Assembly: GCA_000750105.3 (NCBI GenBank)
Contig: JPHH03000005.1
Coordinates: 1,054,001-1,118,000, forward strand
Direction: 5' to 3'
Length of the DNA: 64,000 nucleotides
Source: Tolypocladium sp. Sup5 PDA-1
Taxonomy: Eukaryota; Ascomycota; Sordariomycetes; Hypocreales; Ophiocordycipitaceae
How positions within the stretch are numbered: position 1 is the first letter of the stretch; every line of letters starts with the position of its first letter. Below, in pieces: positions 52,924-62,106 of this stretch. Under the pieces are notes generated by a model. That model saw only the letters and a program-made list of their open reading frames with translations, ran no database searches and was not told the origin of the DNA. The position numbers and the translations under genes are program-made.

Positions 52924-54752
52924 ATGGCGCGCTATCGTCTTTTGGCGGTTGCCGCCCTTGCGGCCAACTATGGCTCCGTCTACGCCAACCCAATGCCTGG
53001 CTTCCCGGACGTGTGCCCGAATGGAGTGGCCACGTTGAACGTGCAGCCCATCAGGCTGGTAATGGAAACACCAGTCTTGGTTTCGTTCTTTGCCCCTCAG
53101 AACACGGACATTGTCATTGACAACAAGCACACGGTCCATGTCACCAATGCCCCGACGTCGGTCAACACGGTGGTGACCAAGACTTCCTATGGGAGCACCA
53201 CCAAGTCAAGGTAGGGTATATGACCGGGACTCCGGCTTGTGGCATTCTTATATGTTGACATATTCATAGCCTTGTTACGCCTGGCGGCGAGAACACCAAC
53301 AACGGTGCGCCCCCTGGGAATACCCAGACCGGTGCTCCTCCGGGCAACACGAACACCGGAGCCCCCCCTGGGAACACAAACACAGGTGCTCCTACCAAGA
53401 CCAATACTGGCGCTCCTCCCGGTACCACCAACACGGGAGATGCCCCTCCAGGCAATACCAACACCAATACCAACACTAATACCAACACTGGTACCAATAC
53501 CAATACCAATACCAACACCAATGTCAACACGAACACCAACACCAACACCAATGCCAACACTAATACCAATACCAACACCGTCACTGCGCCAGGTACAACC
53601 ATCACGAATACAGTTACCAACACCAACACCAACACCAATACCAATACCAACACCAACACGAACACGAACACGAACACCAATACCAATACCAATACCAATA
53701 CCAATACCAATACCAATACCAATACCAATACCAATACCAATACCAATACCAATACCAATACAAACACCAATACAAACACCAACACCAACACCTCGCCAAG
53801 CTCCACGGCTCCGACAACTACGACCACGGCTCCGACAACTACGACCACGGCTCCGACAACTACCACCTGCGTGCCCACCACAAGCGCAACCCCGGTTTGT
53901 CCCTCGACGCTCCCGACTGCATGCAGCAACCTGCAAACCAGCAACGGCCTGGATCTCCTCGTCTCGGTCCCCCTGTGCACCGCCGCCCTGGGCGCGTTCG
54001 CCATCGGCAACACGGCCCAGTGTCTAATCACCACGGGCATCAACCTCAACTCCAAGGGCGCCACCATTGTCACCTGCCTGAAAAACGCCCTCAAGAGCAA
54101 CTGCATCACCGCGCTGCCGACTTCCTGCACGAGCTTGTCAGGCCTCACTGGTGTCACCCTGGCGACGAACCTCGTCGCGTGCGTGACTGCTCTCGGTCCG
54201 CTCGCCGTCGGGGACGTCCTTACATGCACGACCTCGGGCCTCACCACTGGCGATAGCATCATTGCGTGTCTCCTCACCGCGCTGGGCCTGCCATCCGACA
54301 CCGGTGGCGGGGGCGGCTCTTGCGCGCCGGTCAGCCCTCCGCAGGCCTGCGTGTCGGCGCTGCCGCCTGCTTGCAACGCGCTGGGCACCAGTACCGGCAC
54401 GGGCCTGATCGCGGCGCTCCCGGCTTGCGTCACGGCGCTGGGGTCATACGCAACTGGCGCGGTCACCACGTGTCTTAACCCGGCCAACATCCTGCCGACT
54501 ACGGCGGGCTCGGGCATCGTCACCTGCGTGCTGAACGCCTTGAAGGGCGTGTGCATCACGACGTTGCCGAGCGCTTGCACCAAGTTGGCCACGGACAGTG
54601 CGGCGCAGCTGGCGATTGACATACCCCTGTGTACTGTTGCCCTTGGCCCGTTTGCGGCTGGCACGGTGGCGACTTGCCTGACCGCTGGGGGAACGGGCCA
54701 GTCCATTGTAACTTGCTTGACAAGTGCGCTCTTTACGGCAACGAGCAAGTGA
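52924..54752 (+). CDS. Large secreted Asn-Thr repeat protein with four cysteine modules
   Basis: Exons 52924-53210 and 53270-54752 give 589 aa. Residues 1-23 are a signal peptide (MARYRLLAVAALAANYGSVYA). A small N-terminal domain (to about 95) is followed by GAPPGNTNT repeats (about 105-155) and a long, almost pure Asn-Thr alternation (about 158-272), then TAPTTTTTAP repeats. The C-terminal half (about 296-589) consists of four homologous modules, each with five Cys: C-x3-LP-x2-C-x(14-17)-C-x3-ALG, then TCL and (I/V)xTCLxxAL. No membrane tail or GPI signal is evident. Alternating Asn-Thr contains no Asn-x-Ser/Thr sequon, so O-mannosylation of Thr rather than N-glycosylation is expected. Adhesin-like; the module matches nothing I can name. 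Confidence 0.85.
53454..53800. repeat. Hexanucleotide repeat AA(C/T)ACC, coding Asn-Thr
   Basis: Nearly continuous AAYACN codon pairs over about 350 bp, most regular at 53680-53780 (AATACC copies). Synonymous third-base changes (AAC/AAT, ACC/ACG/ACT) break an otherwise perfect microsatellite; amino acids stay Asn-Thr, which suggests selection on the protein. Confidence 0.95.
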
Positions 54753-54937
54753 GCACATGTACCGTTGCGCATAGTTGTTGTTAATAGTCGAAGTGGTTAG
54801 TTTGCTAGCTCAATTTCCCCCCTTCAAATAAGAAGTTCCTAATGCCATGTTGCGTAGTTGCTGTTGAGACCGTTGTGTATGAGACTGCATGACAGCAACG
54901 TGAAGTAAGGGCATACCCTGGACTATCTGGTGGACTT

Positions 54938-55588
54938 CTACGAGCTTTCCCCAGTACCGCGCAAGAGAGCCAACCCTTCCTGAAGCCCAATGACCCAAAC
55001 TGACATTGGGAGCACCTTGTTCATGATGACCGTGTGGCTGTCGGGGTTGAAATCCCAGCAGCCGTCTTGCACGACCGTGGTGACAAAGCCCAGATCAGCC
55101 GCCTCTCGAGCGGTACTGACCACGGCGCCACTTGTGGTGAGGCCGCAGATGACGAGACTGTCCACATTGTACTTGTCTTTGAGCAGCGGGAGGAGGCCCT
55201 TGGACTTCATTGCCGAAATACATCCCGGAACCTTGACAACCGTCGTTTCGTTGCTAGGGGCGCCGCTGGGATGAGTTGAAGGCAGAAAGTCTGCCCACTC
55301 TTTGGCGGCCTCTGGGGTTGATGACAGCAGCGGCTTGTACGTTGTCTCCCAGCGCTCCTTGGCTTTGCTCGTCCGGGCTGGTTCGGCGCCAAAGTCGATC
55401 AGGCAGTGGACAATGGGAGCCGAGTTTTCTCGCGCGGCGCTGATGAGGCCGCGCACGGATGATAGAAGCTTGGCCTGCTCCTCGGGGGGCTGGATCATGT
55501 TGACGAGGTGGTTGTGGTAGTCGAGGAGTAGGAGCGCCGTCTTGGATGGCGGGTAGAAGGCCGAGGTGTTGGGTTTTGGCGAGGACAT
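54938..55588 (-). CDS. Isochorismatase-fold hydrolase lacking the usual catalytic Cys
   Basis: Intronless, 216 aa, ATG 55588. Family marks: TALLLLDYHNHLVN with the catalytic Asp, the Lys in ETTVVKVPGCISAM and the loop VICGLTTSGAVVSTAREA with following QDGCWD. In nicotinamidase-like cysteine hydrolases the loop reads G-x-T-x-x-C-V; here the Cys position is Ala (TTSGAV). True isochorismatases also lack this Cys, so it may act on isochorismate-like vinyl ethers or be a pseudoenzyme. No targeting signal. Confidence 0.88.
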   Translation of the reverse strand: MSSPKPNTSAFYPPSKTALLLLDYHNHLVNMIQPPEEQAKLLSSVRGLISAARENSAPIVHCLIDFGAEPARTSKAKERWETTYKPLLSSTPEAAKEWADFLPSTHPSGAPSNETTVVKVPGCISAMKSKGLLPLLKDKYNVDSLVICGLTTSGAVVSTAREAADLGFVTTVVQDGCWDFNPDSHTVIMNKVLPMSVWVIGLQEGLALLRGTGESS

Positions 55589-56785
55589 TTTGGCGGTTTG
55601 TGATGCGATGTGAAACCCAGCAGGCGTAATTTAATTCTTTAAGAAACAATACATGTGAACAAGAATTCGTTGGAGAGTCTGACTGTGAAATTCCCAGTCA
55701 AAGCCGCCGTTCTCACGGGCTCATATTTATGTGGACGTGTATTGACGACACCGTCAGACTTACACTAGAGCTTGCTCCGGACATAAGACAACAGCGTCAT
55801 ATCTCCAGCGGGTGTAGAGGACCTACAAAACTACGCTTCAGCGTTTGGTCCCCCTAAAATAGTAATGATCTCAGTAACAAACGTAGGTACGCTTCGGTTT
55901 TAAGCCCGCACACGAACACCTCCGGCGACTGACCTGTCGGTGCCGACTCGGCGCCGATGCACTCAACCAGCAGTGAGCTTGACGTCAAATCTGTGTTTAG
56001 CAGGCCTGGAAGTTTATTCGTCAAATTCAAATTTTGGCCCCGTTAACTAGTTAGTTCCCGTGCTGTCCCTGCATCGAGGTTCTGGCGCCAGGGGGACCGT
56101 CGTGCCTGACCAGGAGCCGACGCCACAGCTTCCGCAAGTGCGTGGCATCGATTGTGCCGTTCAGGCGCAACGGTGAAGCTACCAACCGACGAAGAGGTTA
56201 ATTGAGCCGAAAATGCTGCAGTTGCTCGGCGACGACGCAGACGATCCATGGACAAGGCTCGCGATGCTGGCTGTTGTGCCTCGAACTTGATTGCAATTGA
56301 TGGTTGAAGTGCGGATACTCCTGCCGCAACATCGAACCCTGAGGGCCGCCACTCGGCAAAGGAGTTGTATTCTTCAGCCTGAGTGGACGACTCTAGGAAC
56401 ACTCCACTCTCTAACGAGGTTTCTTAACATGTGGGTGGCGTCGAAGTGATCCTTGAACGTCGTGAGTCACGTTACTGACGGGAGCTGTTGGTTGAAGACG
56501 GCTCCACGCTAATAAAAACGTCCAGCTGCTGTGTAACACGCGGGAGCTTGAAGGATCGGGAGCTTGAAGGACCTGGACCAGGAGCTCGGCTCGTCAGATT
56601 GCGTTCCGGCCAACAGCGACTGCCTGTTGAATTTTATCCCTGCCGCCTTGCCGTATGACTGACTCCTCGTACTTGGCCTTTACGGATATAAATGGCAGGA
56701 AACCACCACGGTCCCGAGTCCCGACGTCGGTGACATAAAACACCAACACCCATCCACAGGCATCATCACCACCACCGCCCATACG
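55589..56785. other. Divergent intergenic region, 1.2 kb
   Basis: Promoters of the isochorismatase-like (-) and arrestin (+) genes. A 119-codon minus-strand frame here lacks ATG start and domain. Nothing else supported. Confidence 0.5.
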
Positions 56786-58153
56786 ATGCCAGAGGCGTGG
56801 AAATCGTCCTCTGCAGCGCTCGCCATCGAGCTCGCCGCGCCGCCAGGATGGACCTTTGCCGCCGGAGACACCATCATCGGCAGCGTGGGCCGCAGCGCGC
56901 ACCTCGTCACGCCCGAGGCCACGGTGACGCTGCGGCTGCTCGGCCGCGCAAAGACCAAGATCGAGGTGAGCCAAGGCAACAACCGGCGCGACGTCTACCG
57001 CAGCCGCTTCAACTTCTTCACGTCCATCCCGCCCGAGGCGACCCAGCGCGTCGTCTTCCACGGCCCGGTCCACATCCCCGAGGGCACCGGAGCCGGCGAC
57101 GCCCACTCGTGGCCCTTTTCCGTGCCCGTGCCCTCGGCGCCGTGGGTGTCCCCCGTGCCAGGGGGGCCGATGCAGGACTCCAGCTTCCTGCCGCTGACGG
57201 TTGAGGACATCCCGCGGCACGCGCTGCCGGGAACGTTTCGCTCGGGGGACAACGGGTTTACGACGAGCTCGGATTGCTTTGTCGAGTACTACCTCGAGGC
57301 CTCGCTGCGGTATTCTAAAGGCAATTCCGTCGAGGTGGCGACGGCGACGCTGCCGATCACCCTCCGGCACCCGTCGACGGCGCACCCGATCACGGACTTT
57401 CAGCTACAGCCACGCGGATGGGATAAATACGTCCGGTCCTACCTCCTCGTCCCCGGCCAGGAACCAGCCCGGCTGTCCTTTAAGCAGAAGAGCCAAAAGT
57501 TCTTTGGCAGGACCAAGGTCCCTCAGTTCCAGTTCACGGTCCGCGTCGCCGTCCCCGGCGTCATCCAGCTGGACAACCCGACGCCGATCCCCATCCAGCT
57601 GCTCATCGTGCCCAAACACGACCCGAGCAGCGCCGCCAAAGGCATGTCCTCGCCAACCGTAACGCTCAAATACATCAAGCTGAGCCTCAAGTCGGAAACC
57701 CTCGTCGTTGCGCCGGGGAGCTGGAGCGGCACGCACGACGACTGCCAGCGCGTCGGTCGGTACCTCGCGCTGGAGGATGCGTTTCAGGGACTCCCTGAGC
57801 AGGTGATTATTCCATACGGTGACGAGCCAGTCGACATCGGCGCTCTATTGCACCTGCGCCTCTCGGCAGGTGGGTTGTATTCGAACAACAAGCGGCTTTG
57901 CTCCGTTCCGGTCATCCACCCGGGGTTTACCACATACAACATCAGGCACTGCAACACCTTGAAATGGACCATTTCGTACACGGTGGCGGGAGAGAAGCAG
58001 AAGATTGAGTTTGAGAGCGCCGTTATTTTACTGGCACCGGCAGAATGCAGGCAAGCGCCCGGTGGACAACCGGTGTCGTCGCCCTCGCCGTCGGAGCCGC
58101 CGCCTCCATCTCAGCCTGGGCCCGACCCCGAAGAGAAGAGGGCAGGTATTTAG
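56786..58153 (+). CDS. Arrestin-like protein (alpha-arrestin)
   Basis: Intronless, 455 aa. The N-terminal arrestin fold starts LAIELAAPPGWTFAAGDTII and contains GSVGRSAHLVTPEATVTLRLLGR with FHGPVHIPEG; the C-terminal arrestin domain runs from about residue 225 (FTVRVAVPGVIQLDNPTPIP) to 425, with VDIGALLHLRLSAGG near its end. Fungal alpha-arrestins link plasma-membrane transporters to Rsp5-type ubiquitin ligases through PPxY motifs; none is seen here, only a Pro-rich tail (SPSPSEPPPPSQPGPDP). This is the shorter class common in filamentous fungi whose targets are unknown. Confidence 0.88.
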   Translation: MPEAWKSSSAALAIELAAPPGWTFAAGDTIIGSVGRSAHLVTPEATVTLRLLGRAKTKIEVSQGNNRRDVYRSRFNFFTSIPPEATQRVVFHGPVHIPEGTGAGDAHSWPFSVPVPSAPWVSPVPGGPMQDSSFLPLTVEDIPRHALPGTFRSGDNGFTTSSDCFVEYYLEASLRYSKGNSVEVATATLPITLRHPSTAHPITDFQLQPRGWDKYVRSYLLVPGQEPARLSFKQKSQKFFGRTKVPQFQFTVRVAVPGVIQLDNPTPIPIQLLIVPKHDPSSAAKGMSSPTVTLKYIKLSLKSETLVVAPGSWSGTHDDCQRVGRYLALEDAFQGLPEQVIIPYGDEPVDIGALLHLRLSAGGLYSNNKRLCSVPVIHPGFTTYNIRHCNTLKWTISYTVAGEKQKIEFESAVILLAPAECRQAPGGQPVSSPSPSEPPPPSQPGPDPEEKRAGI

Positions 58154-58539
58154 AGTTGACGAGTTTTGAAATTCCTTTTCGAAGCGGCATGGCGAAAACA
58201 GTACCGAGTCCAAGGCAACACCTTCAATAGAATCTTGTGGTATGGGCATTCACCAACCTGGACTGGTCCAATCTGCATCGTGAGCGATTGCTTAGGCAGT
58301 TTGGATCCGGGCTGTGCCGCATCGCCATGTTACCAATTGAATGGCGGCCTGACTTCTAGTAGTTGGCCTTGTGAGGCAAACATGCATCTTCAACCAAGCA
58401 CCGCCCCAAACCACGCGTCACGCCGACTCTACAAGCGCCCGGGGGGGGGGGGGGGGGCATGACAACTCTGCCACTGTACCATATCCTGGTTTTGAAGAGC
58501 TAGATATCTGCCTCAACCAGCCTCGCTCACGTCGCCGAC
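58154..58539. other. Intergenic with G17 run
   Basis: Includes a run of 17 G at 58441-58457, 80 bp before the dioxygenase start. Otherwise nothing. Confidence 0.6.
58441..58457. repeat. Homopolymer of 17 G
   Basis: Uninterrupted G17 preceded by CGCCC. Can form a G-quadruplex; length is also prone to sequencing error. Confidence 0.9.
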
Positions 58540-59529
58540 ATGGCCTCTATCGGACGGACGGCTCTGTTGAGGAGTGGCTCTCGAGCCCTCGGCGGGATTG
58601 GTGTCCGCGCTTCGAGGGCGCCACTCAACAGTCCTGCGAGACTCAACTTTGCCGCCAGTTTCAGTCGCTTCTCGAGGACCGATGCACCGGAGAAGATCAT
58701 TGAGGCGCAAAAGAAAGACGGAGCATGCATCATTGAAAAGTTCTTGACGCCTGAAACGGTCCGCCAGCTGAACAACGATGTCGATGCGCCCCTTCAACAG
58801 GCCGAACCGGGGGTCAAAGATGCCGATCCTGCTCTCCAGGAGCTGGTTGGCAAAAACACAAGGCGCCTCTCCAACCTCGTAACGCACAGCAAAACGTGGC
58901 GCGAGGACATCATCAACGACGACGTCCTCCATGGCCTGTGCCACGAAGGCATTGGGAAGATTGCCGGCAACTCCAGCGACTACTGGCTGAGCATGGCACA
59001 CATGATCGAAATCGGGCCTGGGAGCTCGGCACAGCCGCTGCATGTGGACGGCGGCCAATGGTGGCCCTTTTGGAACATGGACCCGGGCGACCCCGAGATG
59101 ATGCTCAACTTCCTCGTCGCCACGACGGACACTACGACGGAGAACGGGGCGACGGGCGTGGTTCCGGGGAGCCACAAGTGGTCCTACAAGGGTGACGATG
59201 CAGAGAAGACGCTGGCAACCTGGAATGAGAAGGATGCCGTTCCCGTTGCCTTGAAAGCCGGCGATTGCCTTCTCATCGGCGGCCGGATCGTCCACCGCGG
59301 CGGCGCAAACGCGACGAACGACGAGTATCGACGTGTCATGACTGTCACCGTCTGCAGTAGCTGCTTCACGCCCGAAGAGCCGTCGGTCTTGCTCATTAAC
59401 CACGAGCTCGCGAGCGGCCTCTCTAAGCGAGCCAAGAAGTTTCTCGGGTACGAGGAAGTCGTGCCCTTTGGGTCAGCTGGCCTCTGGGCTGGGCCGGCAG
59501 ATGATAAAGCAACGGTGCTCGGATTCTGA
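58540..59529 (+). CDS. Phytanoyl-CoA dioxygenase (PhyH) family Fe(II)/2-oxoglutarate oxygenase
   Basis: Intronless, 329 aa. The core reads DGACIIEKFLTPETVRQLN at the start, the iron-binding HxD in PLHVDGGQWWPF, the distal His in IVHRGGANATNDEYRR with the 2-oxoglutarate-binding Arg, and VVPGSHKWS between. The N-terminal 50 residues (MASIGRTALLRSGSRALGGI onwards) are Arg/Ser/Ala-rich without acids, compatible with mitochondrial import. Many fungal relatives tailor secondary metabolites (FtmOx1 type), others are catabolic; no biosynthetic cluster is adjacent. Substrate unknown. Confidence 0.9.
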   Translation: MASIGRTALLRSGSRALGGIGVRASRAPLNSPARLNFAASFSRFSRTDAPEKIIEAQKKDGACIIEKFLTPETVRQLNNDVDAPLQQAEPGVKDADPALQELVGKNTRRLSNLVTHSKTWREDIINDDVLHGLCHEGIGKIAGNSSDYWLSMAHMIEIGPGSSAQPLHVDGGQWWPFWNMDPGDPEMMLNFLVATTDTTTENGATGVVPGSHKWSYKGDDAEKTLATWNEKDAVPVALKAGDCLLIGGRIVHRGGANATNDEYRRVMTVTVCSSCFTPEEPSVLLINHELASGLSKRAKKFLGYEEVVPFGSAGLWAGPADDKATVLGF

Positions 59530-60012
59530 GGACCCATTGTCGGTGCTGTTGACCTGTACGATATGCGAGATCATCCCTCCCCCCTCACTCAACTTTGTAC
59601 TACGTAGATTAGGGGTACACGCAACCTCCCGCTATTTCCCCTCTCATGCGCTGTCGCGGAGATGACCGTTGTTGACGCTCAACCGCTCGCTTGGCAACGG
59701 CCTGCGACCCTTGATCTGGACGCTTCCCCTCAGTGTCACCTCCTCGGGGCCAATAAGGCTTGCATGAACACCTGAACACCGTCGTATCATGATAAGGGCC
59801 GGCGGAACGGGCTGCGTCAAGGCTGCGTCAAGCGTTGCGGGGTAAGTTAACATCGATTGGAGAGGGGGAAGCGACTTGGCGACTTATATCTACAGTAGGT
59901 GCTGTTCAGCTCGTGAGTTGAGCCGTCAATTGTTAATTTGACGCGTATTCTCAGCTGCAATAAACTCGAATACTGTGCAGGGAGTTGACAAGAGTTACCA
60001 ACGGTGTTGACC
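59530..60012. other. Intergenic
   Basis: Flank between two plus-strand genes. A short direct duplication of GGCTGCGTCAA lies at about 59811-59832. Nothing else. Confidence 0.5.
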
Positions 60013-61446
60013 ATGCCTGGAAAGATCCGTACCGCCCAGACGGTGTCGCTTGACACGCCGGCATCCGAGCAGCCGTACCTGCATAACCGATGGCACCCAG
60101 AGAGTATGTTTCCTCGAATCTACTAAAAAGTAAGATCAATGAAACTGATAGCCTATGGCTAGTTCCCTCTATTGCCTCCGTCAAGCCGGGTGAGACGGTC
60201 AAGATCGAGTGCCTCGACTGGACCGGCGGCCAGATCGGGAACAACGACAGCGCCGACGACGTGCGCAACGTCGACCTCACGCGCATCCACTACCTGACGG
60301 GCCCCTTTGACGTCGAGGGCAGCGAGCCGGGCGACCTGCTCGTCGTCAACATCACCGACATCCAGCCCTTTGAGCACTCCCCCTGGGGCTTCACGGGCAT
60401 CTTCGCGCGCGAAAACGGCGGCGGCTTCCTCGACCGGCACTACCCCAAGGCCGCCAAGGCCATCTGGGACTTTGACGGCATCTACTGCACCAGCCGCCAC
60501 ATCCCCGGCGTGCGCTTCGCGGGGCTCATCCACCCGGGCATCCTCGGCTGCGCGCCGTCGCCGGACGTGCTGGCGGAGTGGAACCGGCGCGAGGGAGAGC
60601 TGATTGGGGCGTGCGCTCAGTCGCACCCGGAGCAGGTCGTCGCGCTGGCGCCGCTGGAGACGAATGCGCATACGGGACGGGCGGATGGGGAGCTCAAGGC
60701 GAGGGTTGCGCGCGAGGGCGCGAGGACGATCCCGGGGCGGCCGGAGCATGGCGGCAACGTGGACATCAACAACATCTCGAGGGGGTCGACGACGTATCTC
60801 CCGGTGCACGTTCCTGGGGCCAAGTTTTCCGTGGGGGACCTGCACTTTAGCCAGGGCGACGGCGAGATTAGCTTCTGCGGAGCCATCGAAATGGTAGACT
60901 TGTCCTTCCAAGGCATGGCGTGTAAGTCGTGGCCGGGCTAACGTTGCTGGACCACAGGCTGGCATCATCACCATCAAGTTCGACCTCATCAAGAACGGCA
61001 TGAAGGAGCGCGCCATCAAGAGCCCCGTGTACCGGCCCGGCGACGTGGCCCAGCTGTTTGGCCCGTCTCGCTACCTGACCTTCGAGGGCTTCTCTGTCGA
61101 CGAGTCGGGCAAGCAGCACTTTCTCGATGCGACGGTCGCATATCGCCAGGCCTGTCTCCGTGCGATTGAGTATCTGAAGCAGTTTGGTAAGCCAAGCTAC
61201 TCTCTATTCTGTTGCTGCCGTGTCCGAGTCAGTTGGGACTAACTCGCCGCGCGGGCAGGCTACTCCGGGGAGCAGATTTATCTCCTCCTCTCTTGCGCGC
61301 CTATCAGGGGCTCCATCGCCGGGATTGTGGATGTGCCGAATGCGTGTACTACTTTGGGGCTGCCCATGGATATATTCGACTTTGATGTGTCTGTAGAGGC
61401 GGAACGGGTCAAGAGGTCGTTGGGAGCTTGTCCAGTGGCCAAGTAA
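60013..61446 (+). CDS. Formamidase/acetamidase family protein
   Basis: FmdA/AmdA-type amidase, hydrolysing formamide or short amides to ammonia and acid in the cytosol. Exons 60013-60103, 60163-60893, 60958-61186 and 61259-61446 join in phase to 412 aa, the usual length. Marks: HNRWHPEIPSIASVKPGETV, CLDWTGGQIGNNDSADDV, HYLTGPFDVEGSEPGDLLVV, FAGLIHPGILGCAPS, GGNVDINNISRGSTTYLPV, FSQGDGEISFCGAIEMAG and the C-terminal AGIVDVPNACTTLGLPMDIF. Gives nitrogen from formamide; usually induced under nitrogen limitation or by cyanide/nitrile breakdown. Confidence 0.95.
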
Positions 61447-62106
61447 CATTGAATTTAGGCGGCGCTGGTTTTGCTCCGATAATTTGATAGGTCCGTAGTG
61501 TAATCTATTAATCCAATGTTTGATGTCACAGTATGAAGGCTGAGATACGTCTGTAGGATGTATTAATAATAAGTGCCTGTTCATGAGCCACGCTGGGTAT
61601 TGGTGAGGGAATGGTCGCCCAGGACTTTGACACTGAAGTGAGTGTATTGCCGGAATTTCCGACGGAATTAGATCTGCTAAGCCCAGTTTCGCCAAGTTAA
61701 GCTACACCCCCCCATCGTTGGCATTATTCCACGTCTTGCGTGTTGAGTTTAGACAACGGTCGTCCTTCAACAACACGACAGCTCATGTTGGAGCTCCCTG
61801 TCAGTCGAAGCCACTACCGCTAACGAAGCCATTACAGGGGACTCACTGACGCTAGGGTGCGGGGGGATCCGGGCAAGCTGGGGTGCATTTATCTGGCAAA
61901 AGTCGGCTCGGCTCGACGCGCCGTACGAAGTACAAATGTCCGCCAATGGCCAGTCAAGAAATTTGTCCACCAATGGTGTGTTTCCCAGCAACCAGGCCGT
62001 ACTCCGTACGAGTACAAATTAACTGCTCTCATCTGCAGGATTCAGAGATTTTGATGACCAGGTACTGCGTCTTGACGTTACTTGCCGACTAGATTACACC
62101 GCCGAG
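61447..62106. other. Intergenic, lyase promoter
   Basis: Promoter of the PL8 gene. CGTACGAAGTAC (about 61920) and ACTCCGTACGAGTAC (about 61991) belong to the recurring palindromic words. Confidence 0.5.

Noticed and set aside
53239..54027. 262-codon plus-strand frame rich in Pro-Thr-Ile
   Set aside because: Out-of-frame reading of the same repeat; the frame that continues into the Cys modules is the real one.
53264..54772. 502-codon minus-strand frame rich in Val-Leu
   Set aside because: Reverse reading of the Asn-Thr hexanucleotide repeat; no start context or domain.
58513..59403. 296-codon minus-strand frame
   Set aside because: Antisense of the PhyH-family gene.
60159..61019. 286-codon minus-strand frame
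   Set aside because: Antisense of the formamidase gene and crossing one of its introns.
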